Below are positions 9,155-15,370 of a DNA stretch of 32,608 bases, in pieces. Source of the DNA: Isosphaeraceae bacterium (GTDB taxonomy: Bacteria; Planctomycetota; Planctomycetia; Isosphaerales; Isosphaeraceae); NCBI GenBank assembly GCA_025356435.1, contig JANXSY010000213.1:1-32608 (forward strand), given 5' to 3'. The translations under genes and the position numbers were made by a program. The notes under the pieces are model-generated. The model saw nothing but the letters and a program-made list of their open reading frames with translations. It made no database searches and was not told the origin of the DNA. Positions within the stretch are counted from its first letter, which is position 1; every line of letters begins with the position of its first letter.

Positions 9155-9463
9155 ATGTCCCGACTCGCGCTCGTCCCCGTCGACCGATCCGGGGTCGCAC
9201 CCTGCGCGATCTCGCCGCGGCTCAGGTCTCAGCTCGTCTACTTCACTGCGGCCGGCGGCTCGGCGGGCGTCCCGGCTCTGGGCGAGGGAGAATTCTGGTT
9301 CAAGAGCGACGAGGTGGCCCGATGGGCCGACGAGGGAGTCTTCTACCTCGTCTCGCCGCTCGACACGGCAAACATGACAGAAGTTGAGATCAGCGAGGAA
9401 CAGGAAATCCTTCTGCTCTGGTTGCAGAAAGAGGGAGTGCAACACGTCCGCCTCGTCGAATAA
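9155..9463 (+). CDS. hypothetical protein, 102 aa
   Basis: I do not recognise a family. It is a small acidic soluble protein with no signal peptide or membrane segment. It contains EGEFWFKSDEVARWADEG and an acidic helix EISEEQEILLLWLQ near the C-terminus. It starts at the ATG at 9155, with AGG 9 bases upstream. It ends 19 bases before the preferred start of the next gene, so the two are probably co-transcribed. Codon use is like its neighbours. Confidence 0.6.
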   Translation: MSRLALVPVDRSGVAPCAISPRLRSQLVYFTAAGGSAGVPALGEGEFWFKSDEVARWADEGVFYLVSPLDTANMTEVEISEEQEILLLWLQKEGVQHVRLVE

Positions 9464-9482
9464 CAGCCGCCCGTCTCGCAGG

Positions 9483-10502
9483 GTGATCCTTGCGGGAGGC
9501 TTGGGCCTACTACTCAAGCCTCCCGACTCGTTTGCGCGGCTGGTGATCGACCTCTCTGATCCCGAGACGGGTCCGCATGCCGACAACCTGATCAGCAACG
9601 AAGACTCGTTTCCGCGAGTCGGCCCAGACCTCGCGCGAGTCGCTCCGCCGGGGTCGGTCTACCTGGGTGTCGGCCCCGACCAGAACCTCACTTACATCGC
9701 GAACACCCGGCCGCAATTTGCGTTCATCCTCGACCATCGCCGCCGCAACCTCCTGGTCCACCTGCTCCACAAGGCGCTGATGACCCTGGCACCTGACCGG
9801 GTGGCCTACCTCTCACTCCTCACCGCACGCGATCCGACCCGGCCTCTCACTCCGAACTCGTCGGCCGCCGAGATTGTCGCCGCGTTTGGTCTCGCCGCAC
9901 TCGATCGTGCAAGGCTCGTCAAGGCCATCGCCGACGTCGCCGCGACGCTCAGGCCGCTCGGGGTCGTCGCCGATTCGGAATGGGCGGATCTCGCGACGAT
10001 CCAGTCGAAGCTCGCCGGCCCCGGCCTCGAAGCCCGCTTTCTGGCACTGAAGATGTATCCGACGTTTGGGCAACTCATCCTCGCGACTTCGCGAGCGAAT
10101 ACCCCCGCCCATTTCCTCGCGGACGAGTCGCTCTATCGCGTCGTGCGCGACCTCGAACGTGTTGACCGGGTCATCCCCCTCGTTGGCGACCTTGCCGGCC
10201 CGACCGCCCTGCCCCGCCTCGGCGACTATCTCCGCCGGAGCCGACTCAACCTGGGGGTGATCTACGTCTCTGACGTCGAGTCCTTCCTGTTCCAATCGGG
10301 CAAGTTCGCTGCCTATGTCGCGAATCTGGCTCGCCTGCCGTGGGCCGAGGGCGCGGTGATCGTCAGGACCAGTACGCGAGAGATCGTCAGCCGTGAGCGT
10401 GTCAGGGGAGACAGTTCGACGACGATCATCCGTCCGGTAGCACGATTTATCGACGAGGCGAGGGCTGGCCGGATAACGAGTCGCGACAAATTGTTCAAGT
10501 GA
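9483..10502 (+). CDS. conserved hypothetical protein, about 339 aa
   Basis: A conserved-looking protein of unknown role. Recognisable stretches are LISNEDSFPRVGPDL, GSVYLGVGPDQNLTYI, FAFILDHRRRNLLVHLLHKAL and, near the C-terminus, NLGVIYVSDVESFLF. The combination recalls a widespread uncharacterised family (some members annotated LIC_10091-like), from memory only and unverified. The layout, a G-x-G-x-(D/E)-Q-N loop followed by an acidic strand end, would fit a nucleotide- or SAM-type Rossmann fold, but that is speculation. The N-terminus is uncertain: a TTG at 9384 would overlap the 102-aa gene by 80 bases in a shadow-like composition, so I prefer the GTG at 9483, which lacks a good Shine-Dalgarno. 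A short hydrophobic stretch (ILAGGLGLLL) at the start could be a weak export signal. Confidence 0.65.
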   Translation: MILAGGLGLLLKPPDSFARLVIDLSDPETGPHADNLISNEDSFPRVGPDLARVAPPGSVYLGVGPDQNLTYIANTRPQFAFILDHRRRNLLVHLLHKALMTLAPDRVAYLSLLTARDPTRPLTPNSSAAEIVAAFGLAALDRARLVKAIADVAATLRPLGVVADSEWADLATIQSKLAGPGLEARFLALKMYPTFGQLILATSRANTPAHFLADESLYRVVRDLERVDRVIPLVGDLAGPTALPRLGDYLRRSRLNLGVIYVSDVESFLFQSGKFAAYVANLARLPWAEGAVIVRTSTREIVSRERVRGDSSTTIIRPVARFIDEARAGRITSRDKLFK

Positions 10503-10532
10503 TAATATCGGTCGTATCCAAGTCAGATAGTA

Positions 10533-10922
10533 TTAGCTCGACACTGGATGCACGAGCACCGATTGCAGCATCTCCTTAACCTTCGGCCGTCCGATCTCGG
10601 CCTTGCCGAAGCCGGGAAGCGCGCCCAGCGAGATCGCTTGGGCCTGGGCGTCGGGGTAGTTGCTCACGAGCATTGTCGGCAGGGCCGAGAGCGCGGGGTC
10701 CGTCTTGATCGAGCGGATCAGATCGATTCCAGGCGATCCATCGGAATCAAGGAGACGATTGACCAGCACCAGGTCGAACGAGCCGGATCGGAGGGTGGTG
10801 AGCGCCTCGTCTGCGGTGTCGACAGAGACGGTCTGCGCCTGGTAATTGTCGCGGAGGAAGCGCGAGATCGAGCCGCTGTCATATCCGCACTGGCCGACGT
10901 TGAGAATGCGATGGATGCTCAT
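10533..10922 (-). CDS. degenerate response-regulator receiver domain protein
   Basis: A 129-aa single-domain protein with the overall pattern of a CheY-like receiver: an N-terminal strand (RILNVGQ), helix SISRFLRDN, the strand-3 stretch FDLVLVNRLLDSDG, then IDLIRSIKTDP, LPTMLVSNY and GFGKAE. The phosphoacceptor Asp is replaced by Asn at residue 55, the acidic pair after strand 1 is missing, the conserved Thr is Ser87, and only the Lys (107) is kept. It therefore probably cannot be phosphorylated normally and may act as a pseudo-receiver. The ATG at 10922 is preceded by GGAG with 8 bases spacing. It lies 13 bases downstream of an unknown gene, forming a two-gene unit convergent with the plus-strand gene ending at 10502. 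Confidence 0.72.
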   Translation of the reverse strand: MSIHRILNVGQCGYDSGSISRFLRDNYQAQTVSVDTADEALTTLRSGSFDLVLVNRLLDSDGSPGIDLIRSIKTDPALSALPTMLVSNYPDAQAQAISLGALPGFGKAEIGRPKVKEMLQSVLVHPVSS

Positions 10923-10935
10923 GGAATGTCTCCGA

Positions 10936-11499
10936 TCAACGAGCCGGCAGGGCCAGCCGAGACTCGAACAGGGAATGGGTCCGCACGATGGCACGTTCGG
11001 CCGGAAAAGAGTGGAAGGAGTGGATCGAGAGCCCATTCGTCCGCGATTCGAACCGGATCAGGCTCACCGCCGGGGGAGACAAGCGGTTGGTTGTGGCGAA
11101 CGAGTAATACAGACCTTCACGGGTCGAGTCGAGGGTGGCTTCGGCGCAGAGGTAGTCGAAAACCTCGACGTCGCAGCGTTCGACCTCAAAGGTATTCTGA
11201 TATTCAACTCCTTCGCCCAGCCTGAGCGTCGTTGAGCGTTCGTGTCGGACGTGCGAATGGAAGATCAGGCCGGACTCGGGCAGCAGGAGATCGGGACCGG
11301 CGAGGACTTCCGTGAGGCGATAGCGATCGAACCGCCAGTGGATGGCGTGGCCGCCTTCGACGATCCGGACGTCAGCGTCCCAGCCGTCCTGGACGACGCG
11401 CCGATGTGCCTTGACCGCGAACCAATCGGGGTGCACAGTCCGAGCGAAGACCTGGAAAGTCAGGTCGGGAACCCGGGGACGAGACGAATTCGACGCCAT
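10936..11499 (-). CDS. conserved hypothetical protein (possibly DUF2617)
   Basis: A 187-aa soluble protein without signal peptide. It reads FARTVHPDWFAVKAHR, then GHAIHWRFDRYRLTEVLAG, FHSHVRHERSTTLRLGEG, YQNTFEVERCDVEVFDYLC and, near the end, SIHSFHSFPAERAIVRTHS. The pattern is reminiscent of DUF2617 proteins, but this is recall and not a search result; no function is known. The ATG at 11499 is preferred over 11517 because GGGAG lies 7 bases before it. The stop is 13 bases from the degenerate receiver gene, suggesting they work together. Confidence 0.65.
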   Translation of the reverse strand: MASNSSRPRVPDLTFQVFARTVHPDWFAVKAHRRVVQDGWDADVRIVEGGHAIHWRFDRYRLTEVLAGPDLLLPESGLIFHSHVRHERSTTLRLGEGVEYQNTFEVERCDVEVFDYLCAEATLDSTREGLYYSFATTNRLSPPAVSLIRFESRTNGLSIHSFHSFPAERAIVRTHSLFESRLALPAR

Positions 11500-11722
11500 G
11501 TCCGAACTCCCAGCCAACCGTTTGTCTCGTCAGTGAAGGCCGATCCTTGCCGGCCTGCGACTCATTTCCCATTATAGGACGATCGCGTCAAACCGACAAA
11601 TCGGGAAGACGAAAGCCTCACGATCGTTCCTGAAAACGAACAGGTGGCCGATGGGAATCGCTCTTGATTCTGAAATTGTGTCCGGTTCCGGTCCATCGTC
11701 GTTCGAGCCACATGATGCCGCT

Positions 11723-11738
11723 CCTTAGACCGTCTAAC
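11723..11738 (+). repeat. left terminal inverted repeat of the IS5 remnant
   Basis: CCTTAGACCGTCTAAC; pairs with 11978-11993 with one mismatch. Confidence 0.8.
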
Positions 11739-11799
11739 AGTACCTCGTTCCGGCGGAGGGATTGGCATGCTGATCGCACGTCAGAACTCGGGCCCGTAA

Positions 11800-11922
11800 C
11801 CCGAGGGACTGCGACCCGGGCTGGGCGAGACCCGCTGGCCGGCGGAGCGGACGCTGTCCTGGATTCACCAGAACCGGCGGCTCCGCATCCGCTACGAGCG
11901 TCGCCCGGAAATCCATCAATAG
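11800..11922 (+). pseudogene. IS5-family transposase C-terminal fragment
   Basis: The 40-codon frame between TAA (11797) and TAG (11920-11922) reads TRWPAERTLSWIHQNRRLR, continuing IRYERRPEIHQ. This matches the 'RW.VERT..WL...RRL..RYER' signature near the C-terminus of IS5-family transposases, including the glutamate of the DDE triad in ERT. The stop follows directly after the 'RYERR..IH' segment, and nothing transposase-like precedes it, so it is non-functional. Confidence 0.8.
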
Positions 11923-11977
11923 TTCTCCATATTGGCATTCATCAAGATCTGTGAGAGTACCCTATTCGCAGGGTTGT

Positions 11978-11993
11978 GTTAAACGGTCTAAGG
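11978..11993 (-). repeat. right terminal inverted repeat of the IS5 remnant
   Basis: Reverse complement reads CCTTAGACCGTTTAAC, 15 of 16 identical to the left repeat. Confidence 0.8.
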
Positions 11994-12063
11994 GTGCCAG
12001 TTGACCAGTGCACGCCGGTCTGTTGCAATCCGGGTCCGGGTGGCTTGGAGTGGGTTCGAAACG

Positions 12064-12096
12064 CATCGGTCTCACCGATGAGCCGAGAAATTCGGC
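12064..12096 (+). promoter_or_regulatory. tandem hairpins in the leader of the PEP-CTERM gene
   Basis: Two adjacent perfect stems lie 50-82 bases before the PEP-CTERM start: CATCGG-TCTCA-CCGATG (12064-12080) and GCCGA-GAAAT-TCGGC (12082-12096). They could be a structured 5' leader or a weak terminator for transcription arriving from the IS remnant. I could not match them to a known riboswitch. Confidence 0.35.
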
Positions 12097-12145
12097 CTTC
12101 GACGCCCTCCCCGTCCCTGGATCTTTTCCTTCGGAAGATACGAGC

Positions 12146-12898
12146 ATGAGATTGGCCAGATCCTGTTCCTCAGTACTGCTGATGGCGGCTCTTACCCTGA
12201 TCTCCAACACTGGAGTCGCCCAGGCCGGAGTCGTCATCTACTCCGCGTCGGACGCGGGGGCAGGCCCGACTGACCCGCGGCCCAATTCGATCGCGGCGGC
12301 TGCCTCGTTCGACGCGGCGGCGGCGGCGCTGGGGCCGCTCTCGTTGATCACCTTCGAATCCGCCCCGCTGGGTTCGTTCTCCAACCTGACAGTTGCGCCG
12401 GGCGTGACCATCGACGGCACGGACTCTCTGGGTGCCCACCACACGATTCGTAACACCCCCGAAGGGACACCGGCTTCGATCTACGGGTACAACACGAGCC
12501 CGGGCGGGAGCCAATTCGTCTATGAGCGCGGCAACGTCCTGACGTTCTCGTTCGACCAAAGCGTTCGGGCTTTCGGCGCCTACATCTCGGGCATCCAGTT
12601 TTCCGGGGAGTCGATCACCTTCAACGACGGCACGATCCAGACCGTGACGATCCCCACATTGGGGATCAGCGACGGCGGAATTGCTTTCGTCGGCTTCACC
12701 GACGACGGGCGACAGATCTCCAGCATTACCATCAATGCCATCGGCTCGGGAGGCCCCGATTTCCTCGGCATCGACGACGTTCGCTTCGTCTCGGCCGTCG
12801 CTTCCGCCGTGCCCGAGCCCTCGACGCTGGTATTGGCCTTCACGTTCGGACCGGCTGGTCTCCTTGCCTTGGTCCGACGCAAGAGGATGGTCGCGTGA
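12146..12898 (+). CDS. PEP-CTERM sorting domain protein
   Basis: A 250-aa exported protein with a cleavable signal peptide (residues 1-27, ending AQAG) and a C-terminal PEP-CTERM tail: VPEPSTL at 222-228, a hydrophobic span, then the basic end RRKR. PEP-CTERM proteins are processed by an exosortase and displayed at the surface or secreted, often with exopolysaccharide. The mature domain has TFESAPLGSF, GVTIDG, RAFGAYISG, SITFNDG and GPDFLGIDDVRF, the beta-sandwich pattern common in this class and suggestive of carbohydrate or matrix binding; no enzymatic motif is seen. The ATG at 12146 has GGAAG 8 bases upstream and directly precedes the signal peptide, so the longer frame from 12008 is rejected. 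No exosortase gene is in the window. It sits between mobile-element remnants. Confidence 0.88.
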   Translation: MRLARSCSSVLLMAALTLISNTGVAQAGVVIYSASDAGAGPTDPRPNSIAAAASFDAAAAALGPLSLITFESAPLGSFSNLTVAPGVTIDGTDSLGAHHTIRNTPEGTPASIYGYNTSPGGSQFVYERGNVLTFSFDQSVRAFGAYISGIQFSGESITFNDGTIQTVTIPTLGISDGGIAFVGFTDDGRQISSITINAIGSGGPDFLGIDDVRFVSAVASAVPEPSTLVLAFTFGPAGLLALVRRKRMVA

Positions 12899-13013
12899 GC
12901 CGATGACACCCACAATTTGATGCACCATTCCGGCGTCATCCTTGCTCTGAATGCCGAATCGAGCCGTTTTGAGCGACTCGACGCCCTTCAACTATCCGGA
13001 AATCCCGGACAGT

Positions 13014-13053
13014 AAAAAAGCCGTCACCACCCGTTCGGGTTTCAAAACGGCTT
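13014..13053 (-). terminator. rho-independent terminator, minus strand
   Basis: Read on the minus strand: stem AAGCCGT (13053-13047) pairs with ACGGCTT (13024-13018), enclosing a second stem ACCC/GGGT with loop GAAC, followed by a run of Ts (13019-13014). This is a good intrinsic terminator for transcription coming from the 13.1-13.4 kb region, which supports a former gene there. Confidence 0.7.
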
Positions 13054-13081
13054 CGTATCAGTATGCGCTTGCCGAGTGGCA

Positions 13082-13361
13082 CTACGCTGAGCGGCGCAAA
13101 GCTCGGGATGGAGGACACAGAGAGAGTGACGGCTGATGGCTGACGGCCGTGACGTTGGCAGGGATCGCGTAATACTCGACGCCCTGCACGCCGTTCTTGA
13201 AGACGACGACGGTCTTGACGCGGTAGACGTTGCGGCGCTGATCGCCGGTCGCGAAGGCCGCCTGTGCGCCCGCATCTTCCGTCGGGCCAACGGGACCGTC
13301 ATCACGGTGGACTGCTCGGCCGTCAGAGGAAGGGGTGTCGACCGCGAGGCGACCGTCTCGG
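13082..13361 (-). pseudogene. 3' remnant of an unrecognised minus-strand gene
   Basis: In one minus-strand frame the stretch reads DGRLAVDTPSSDGRAV, then AAFATGDQRRNVYRVKTVV, VFKNGVQGVEYYAIPANVTA and ends at TAG (13082-13084). The composition (VYRVKTVVVFKNG, EYYAIPANV) looks like genuine protein and not antisense noise, and a strong terminator lies 29 bases further on. No start codon or 5' part is present: the frame meets the 86-bp palindromic element at 13362 and then IS1182-type debris. I do not recognise the family. It is most likely the surviving 3' end of a gene cut by mobile-element insertion. Confidence 0.4.
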
Positions 13362-13447
13362 CTTAGAGCGTGGAACTTTACCCCTCCCAGGGGAGCGAGT
13401 TCGGCTGAAAAACTGCCTTCGAAGAGGGTAAAGTCTCACGCTCTAAG
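13362..13447. repeat. 86-bp palindromic element (MITE-like)
   Basis: 22-bp inverted arms at 13362-13383 and 13426-13447 match at 20 of 22 positions (left arm starts CTTAGAGCGTGGAAC). The 42-bp centre has a smaller palindrome, CCCCTCCCAGGGG-like, at its left edge. The outermost bases resemble the ends of the IS5 remnant 1.6 kb away (CTTAGA-G/C-CGT), so both may be mobilised by related transposases. It sits exactly where the remnant gene and the IS1182 fragment meet. Confidence 0.6.
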
Positions 13448-13529
13448 CGGGATGACTAGGCAGCGTAGCAGCCCTCATCCCGCCACGGCCACCTGCGCGA
13501 ACCAGGAAGGTTCGGGTCTTCGCACGCCG

Positions 13530-13740
13530 AGCCTCCGCCGCCCGCCCGCGATTGGGGAACAAGTCAACGAAGCGTTCATCGTTGTAGGAGGTGCCCAGGG
13601 CGTCCCTGACGGCCAGGTAGGGTTGCCGTAGGGAATGCGGCGTGGGCGACATAGGCGGTCAATTCGGGACCGGGCCGATAGGCATGGGTTTGAGCGTTAT
13701 AGAGATCCTCCGGGGTCAATGGCCTGGGCCGGAGGGTATC
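13530..13740 (-). pseudogene. IS1182-type transposase N-terminal fragment, frameshifted
   Basis: Minus-strand reading gives RPRPLTPEDLYNAQTHAY, then GPELTAYVAHAAFP in one frame, YGNP in a second and PYLAVRDALGTSYNDERF plus VDLFPNRGRAAEA in the third. This is the conserved N-terminus of IS1182-family transposases (AAFP.GNPYL..RD.LG....D..F.DLFP.RG.PAE). Two single-base losses, both in C-runs (TTCCC-TAC and AACCC-TAC), explain the frame changes. Homology stops at AEA where PWRLALVT is expected, so the rest of the gene is gone. Confidence 0.72.
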
Positions 13741-13889
13741 CGGGCGGATCGCTGAGGGGGAGAGGGTGGCCGATCACCTGGCCCGCCGAATTCGCCAACA
13801 GTCTCCTTGCGATTGAAACCCGAAGCCTCCCGCGTTTAGACTAGTCTTCTGAGCCGTTTCCCGTTGTAACCCACCTCACAAGGGCCGGG

Positions 13890-15257
13890 ATGAATCGCCG
13901 CAGATTCCTCGCTGCTGCCTCGGCAACAAGTCTCTCGGGATGGGTTCAGGCCGCTGCGCCGGATCGGCGTGCTTTCGTCGGTTCCGACGTCGACCCGCTC
14001 AAGAGGGTCTTGCTCCTGCCGCCGAGCCAGGATGATCGTCGAGCGATTCCCGATTGGGCTGAGATGCACGACCCGGTGCCGGCGGCGGAGGTCGGCGAAC
14101 GGTCGGATCAGTATCGGCGTTTCGCCGAACTGATCTCCGGCGGTTGCCCGGACGTCCTCATGCTCGATCGGCTTCTCGACGAGGCGATCATCCATTGCCG
14201 AAAGGCGGGCCGACTCGCGAAGTGGGTGTTCAGGACGGTGCCGTCGCTGTCGGGTCGAGAGGCGGAGATCACCGCAGATCTTCTCCTCAGCGAAGCCGGC
14301 AGTCCCGTCGAAGCACTCATGGATGAGGAAATCTCTCCGGTGCCGCTGAGATCGATGTTCTTCACGCGAGACATCGCGTCGATGACCCCTCGCGGACTCA
14401 TCTTGGGCAACTTCGTCAACGACGATCGGGCTTCCGAGGTCTCGCTCCTCCGCTTCGCCCTGTCCTGGGCTCCGGCCTTGAAGGGATATCCGATCGCGTT
14501 TGACGCGGCCAAGGCCCAGGTCTATCTCCAGGGCGGCGACGTCATCACCGTCGATGAAAAGACGCTGCTGATCGGTGTCGGCAACCTCACCGACAAGTCG
14601 GCTGCGCAGCAGCTCGCGCGGTCGCTCAAGATCGATGTCGTGAGCATCCAGTTGCCGGGGGCGGCCGTTCGTCGTTCGGGACGAATCTCCGCCACTCCCT
14701 GGGATAGCCTCCGGACGCAGTTTCTTCACCTCGACACCGTCCTCGGCCTCGTGGGACGGCGCATGTGCGTGACTCTTCCTTATGTCTTCGAAGCGAAATA
14801 CGGCGAACGTATCCCGCTCCGGACTCTCGCCGAAGGCTTCCAACTCGCCGGGGAGGAGGAGCCCGAAGACATCGTCGATCTGATGGCGAAACTCAAGGAA
14901 TGCGGGCGGGTCCGACGCTTCGCCGCAGGAAGCGGGGCACCTGATCGCGGCGTCGAGGGGATGAAAATCATCGATTATTTACGATCGATCGGTTACGAGC
15001 CACAGTATGTTGGAGGCCCGCCCCCGCCTGTTGTCGATCGTGAGTTCTTGCGCGAACGAGTGATCCCGGAGTTGGATCACCAAGCTGCGAACGTCGTCGC
15101 GTTGAAACCCGGTCGGGTCGTGGCGTATTCGGGAAATGATCATACCCTGGCGGGATTGCGAGCGGCCGGGGTCGACGTACAGACGTTCCGAGGCACGTCG
15201 CTCTCGCAATGGCGAGGCGGGCCGCACTGCATGACGCTCCCCCTCGAACGCGGCTGA
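13890..15257 (+). CDS. Tat-exported arginine deiminase-like protein
   Basis: A 455-aa member of the guanidine-modifying (arginine deiminase) superfamily; arginine deiminase hydrolyses arginine to citrulline and ammonia. The N-terminus MNRRRFLAAASATSLSG is a typical twin-arginine signal, so it should act outside the cytoplasm, unusual because ADI is normally cytoplasmic. Active-site landmarks: FTRD (158-161), QGGDV (214-218), FLHLDT (278-283, His280, Asp282) and C-terminal GGPHCM with the nucleophile Cys at 447. In classical ADIs the third motif is EGGD; here the Glu is Gln214 (codon CAG), which could change catalysis or substrate. The start has AAGGG 7 bases upstream. It heads a co-directional series, 113 bases before the methyltransferase, and no carbamate kinase or ornithine carbamoyltransferase is nearby. 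Confidence 0.8.
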   Translation: MNRRRFLAAASATSLSGWVQAAAPDRRAFVGSDVDPLKRVLLLPPSQDDRRAIPDWAEMHDPVPAAEVGERSDQYRRFAELISGGCPDVLMLDRLLDEAIIHCRKAGRLAKWVFRTVPSLSGREAEITADLLLSEAGSPVEALMDEEISPVPLRSMFFTRDIASMTPRGLILGNFVNDDRASEVSLLRFALSWAPALKGYPIAFDAAKAQVYLQGGDVITVDEKTLLIGVGNLTDKSAAQQLARSLKIDVVSIQLPGAAVRRSGRISATPWDSLRTQFLHLDTVLGLVGRRMCVTLPYVFEAKYGERIPLRTLAEGFQLAGEEEPEDIVDLMAKLKECGRVRRFAAGSGAPDRGVEGMKIIDYLRSIGYEPQYVGGPPPPVVDREFLRERVIPELDHQAANVVALKPGRVVAYSGNDHTLAGLRAAGVDVQTFRGTSLSQWRGGPHCMTLPLERG

Positions 15258-15370
15258 GTCCCGAGCCGGTTCGAGATTCGCGATGGACGGCCCCGCGAGC
15301 GGTCGGAGGCTGGCTTGACCGTTCTCGACCGGGTTCGTAGACTGCCCGGCGCGTCCACGCTTCGCAAAGG

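Larger units (their letters stand above)
11723..11993 (+). mobile_element. IS5-type insertion sequence remnant with both terminal inverted repeats
   Basis: A 271-bp element bounded by 16-bp inverted repeats, 11723-11738 and 11978-11993, matching at 15 of 16 positions (left CCTTAGACCGTCTAAC). Inside lies the 3' end of a DDE transposase frame of the IS5 type (11800-11922). A complete IS5-family element would be roughly 0.8-1.2 kb, so most of the transposase has been deleted while both ends remain, as in a MITE or a solo internally deleted copy. No clear target-site duplication is visible outside the repeats. Confidence 0.75.
12899..13889. other. mobile-element graveyard between the PEP-CTERM and arginine-deiminase-like genes
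   Basis: About 1 kb without an intact gene. It contains the minus-strand terminator, the broken 3' gene end, the 86-bp palindrome and the IS1182-type fragment described separately. The stretches 13448-13529 and 13741-13889 hold nothing I recognise; the latter must include the promoter of the downstream operon, but no convincing -35/-10 pair was found. Confidence 0.6.

Noticed and set aside
11600..11720. Possible 5' part of the IS5-type transposase before the left inverted repeat
   Set aside because: No transposase-like reading in any frame outside the two inverted repeats.
12048..12062. GGGTTCGAAAC-like stretch as the T-loop of a tRNA
   Set aside because: No acceptor, D or anticodon stems can be formed around it.
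13836..14843. 335-codon minus-strand frame opposite the arginine-deiminase-like gene
   Set aside because: Composition (Arg, Glu, Asp-rich, no motif) is typical of antisense frames; the plus strand has intact ADI motifs.
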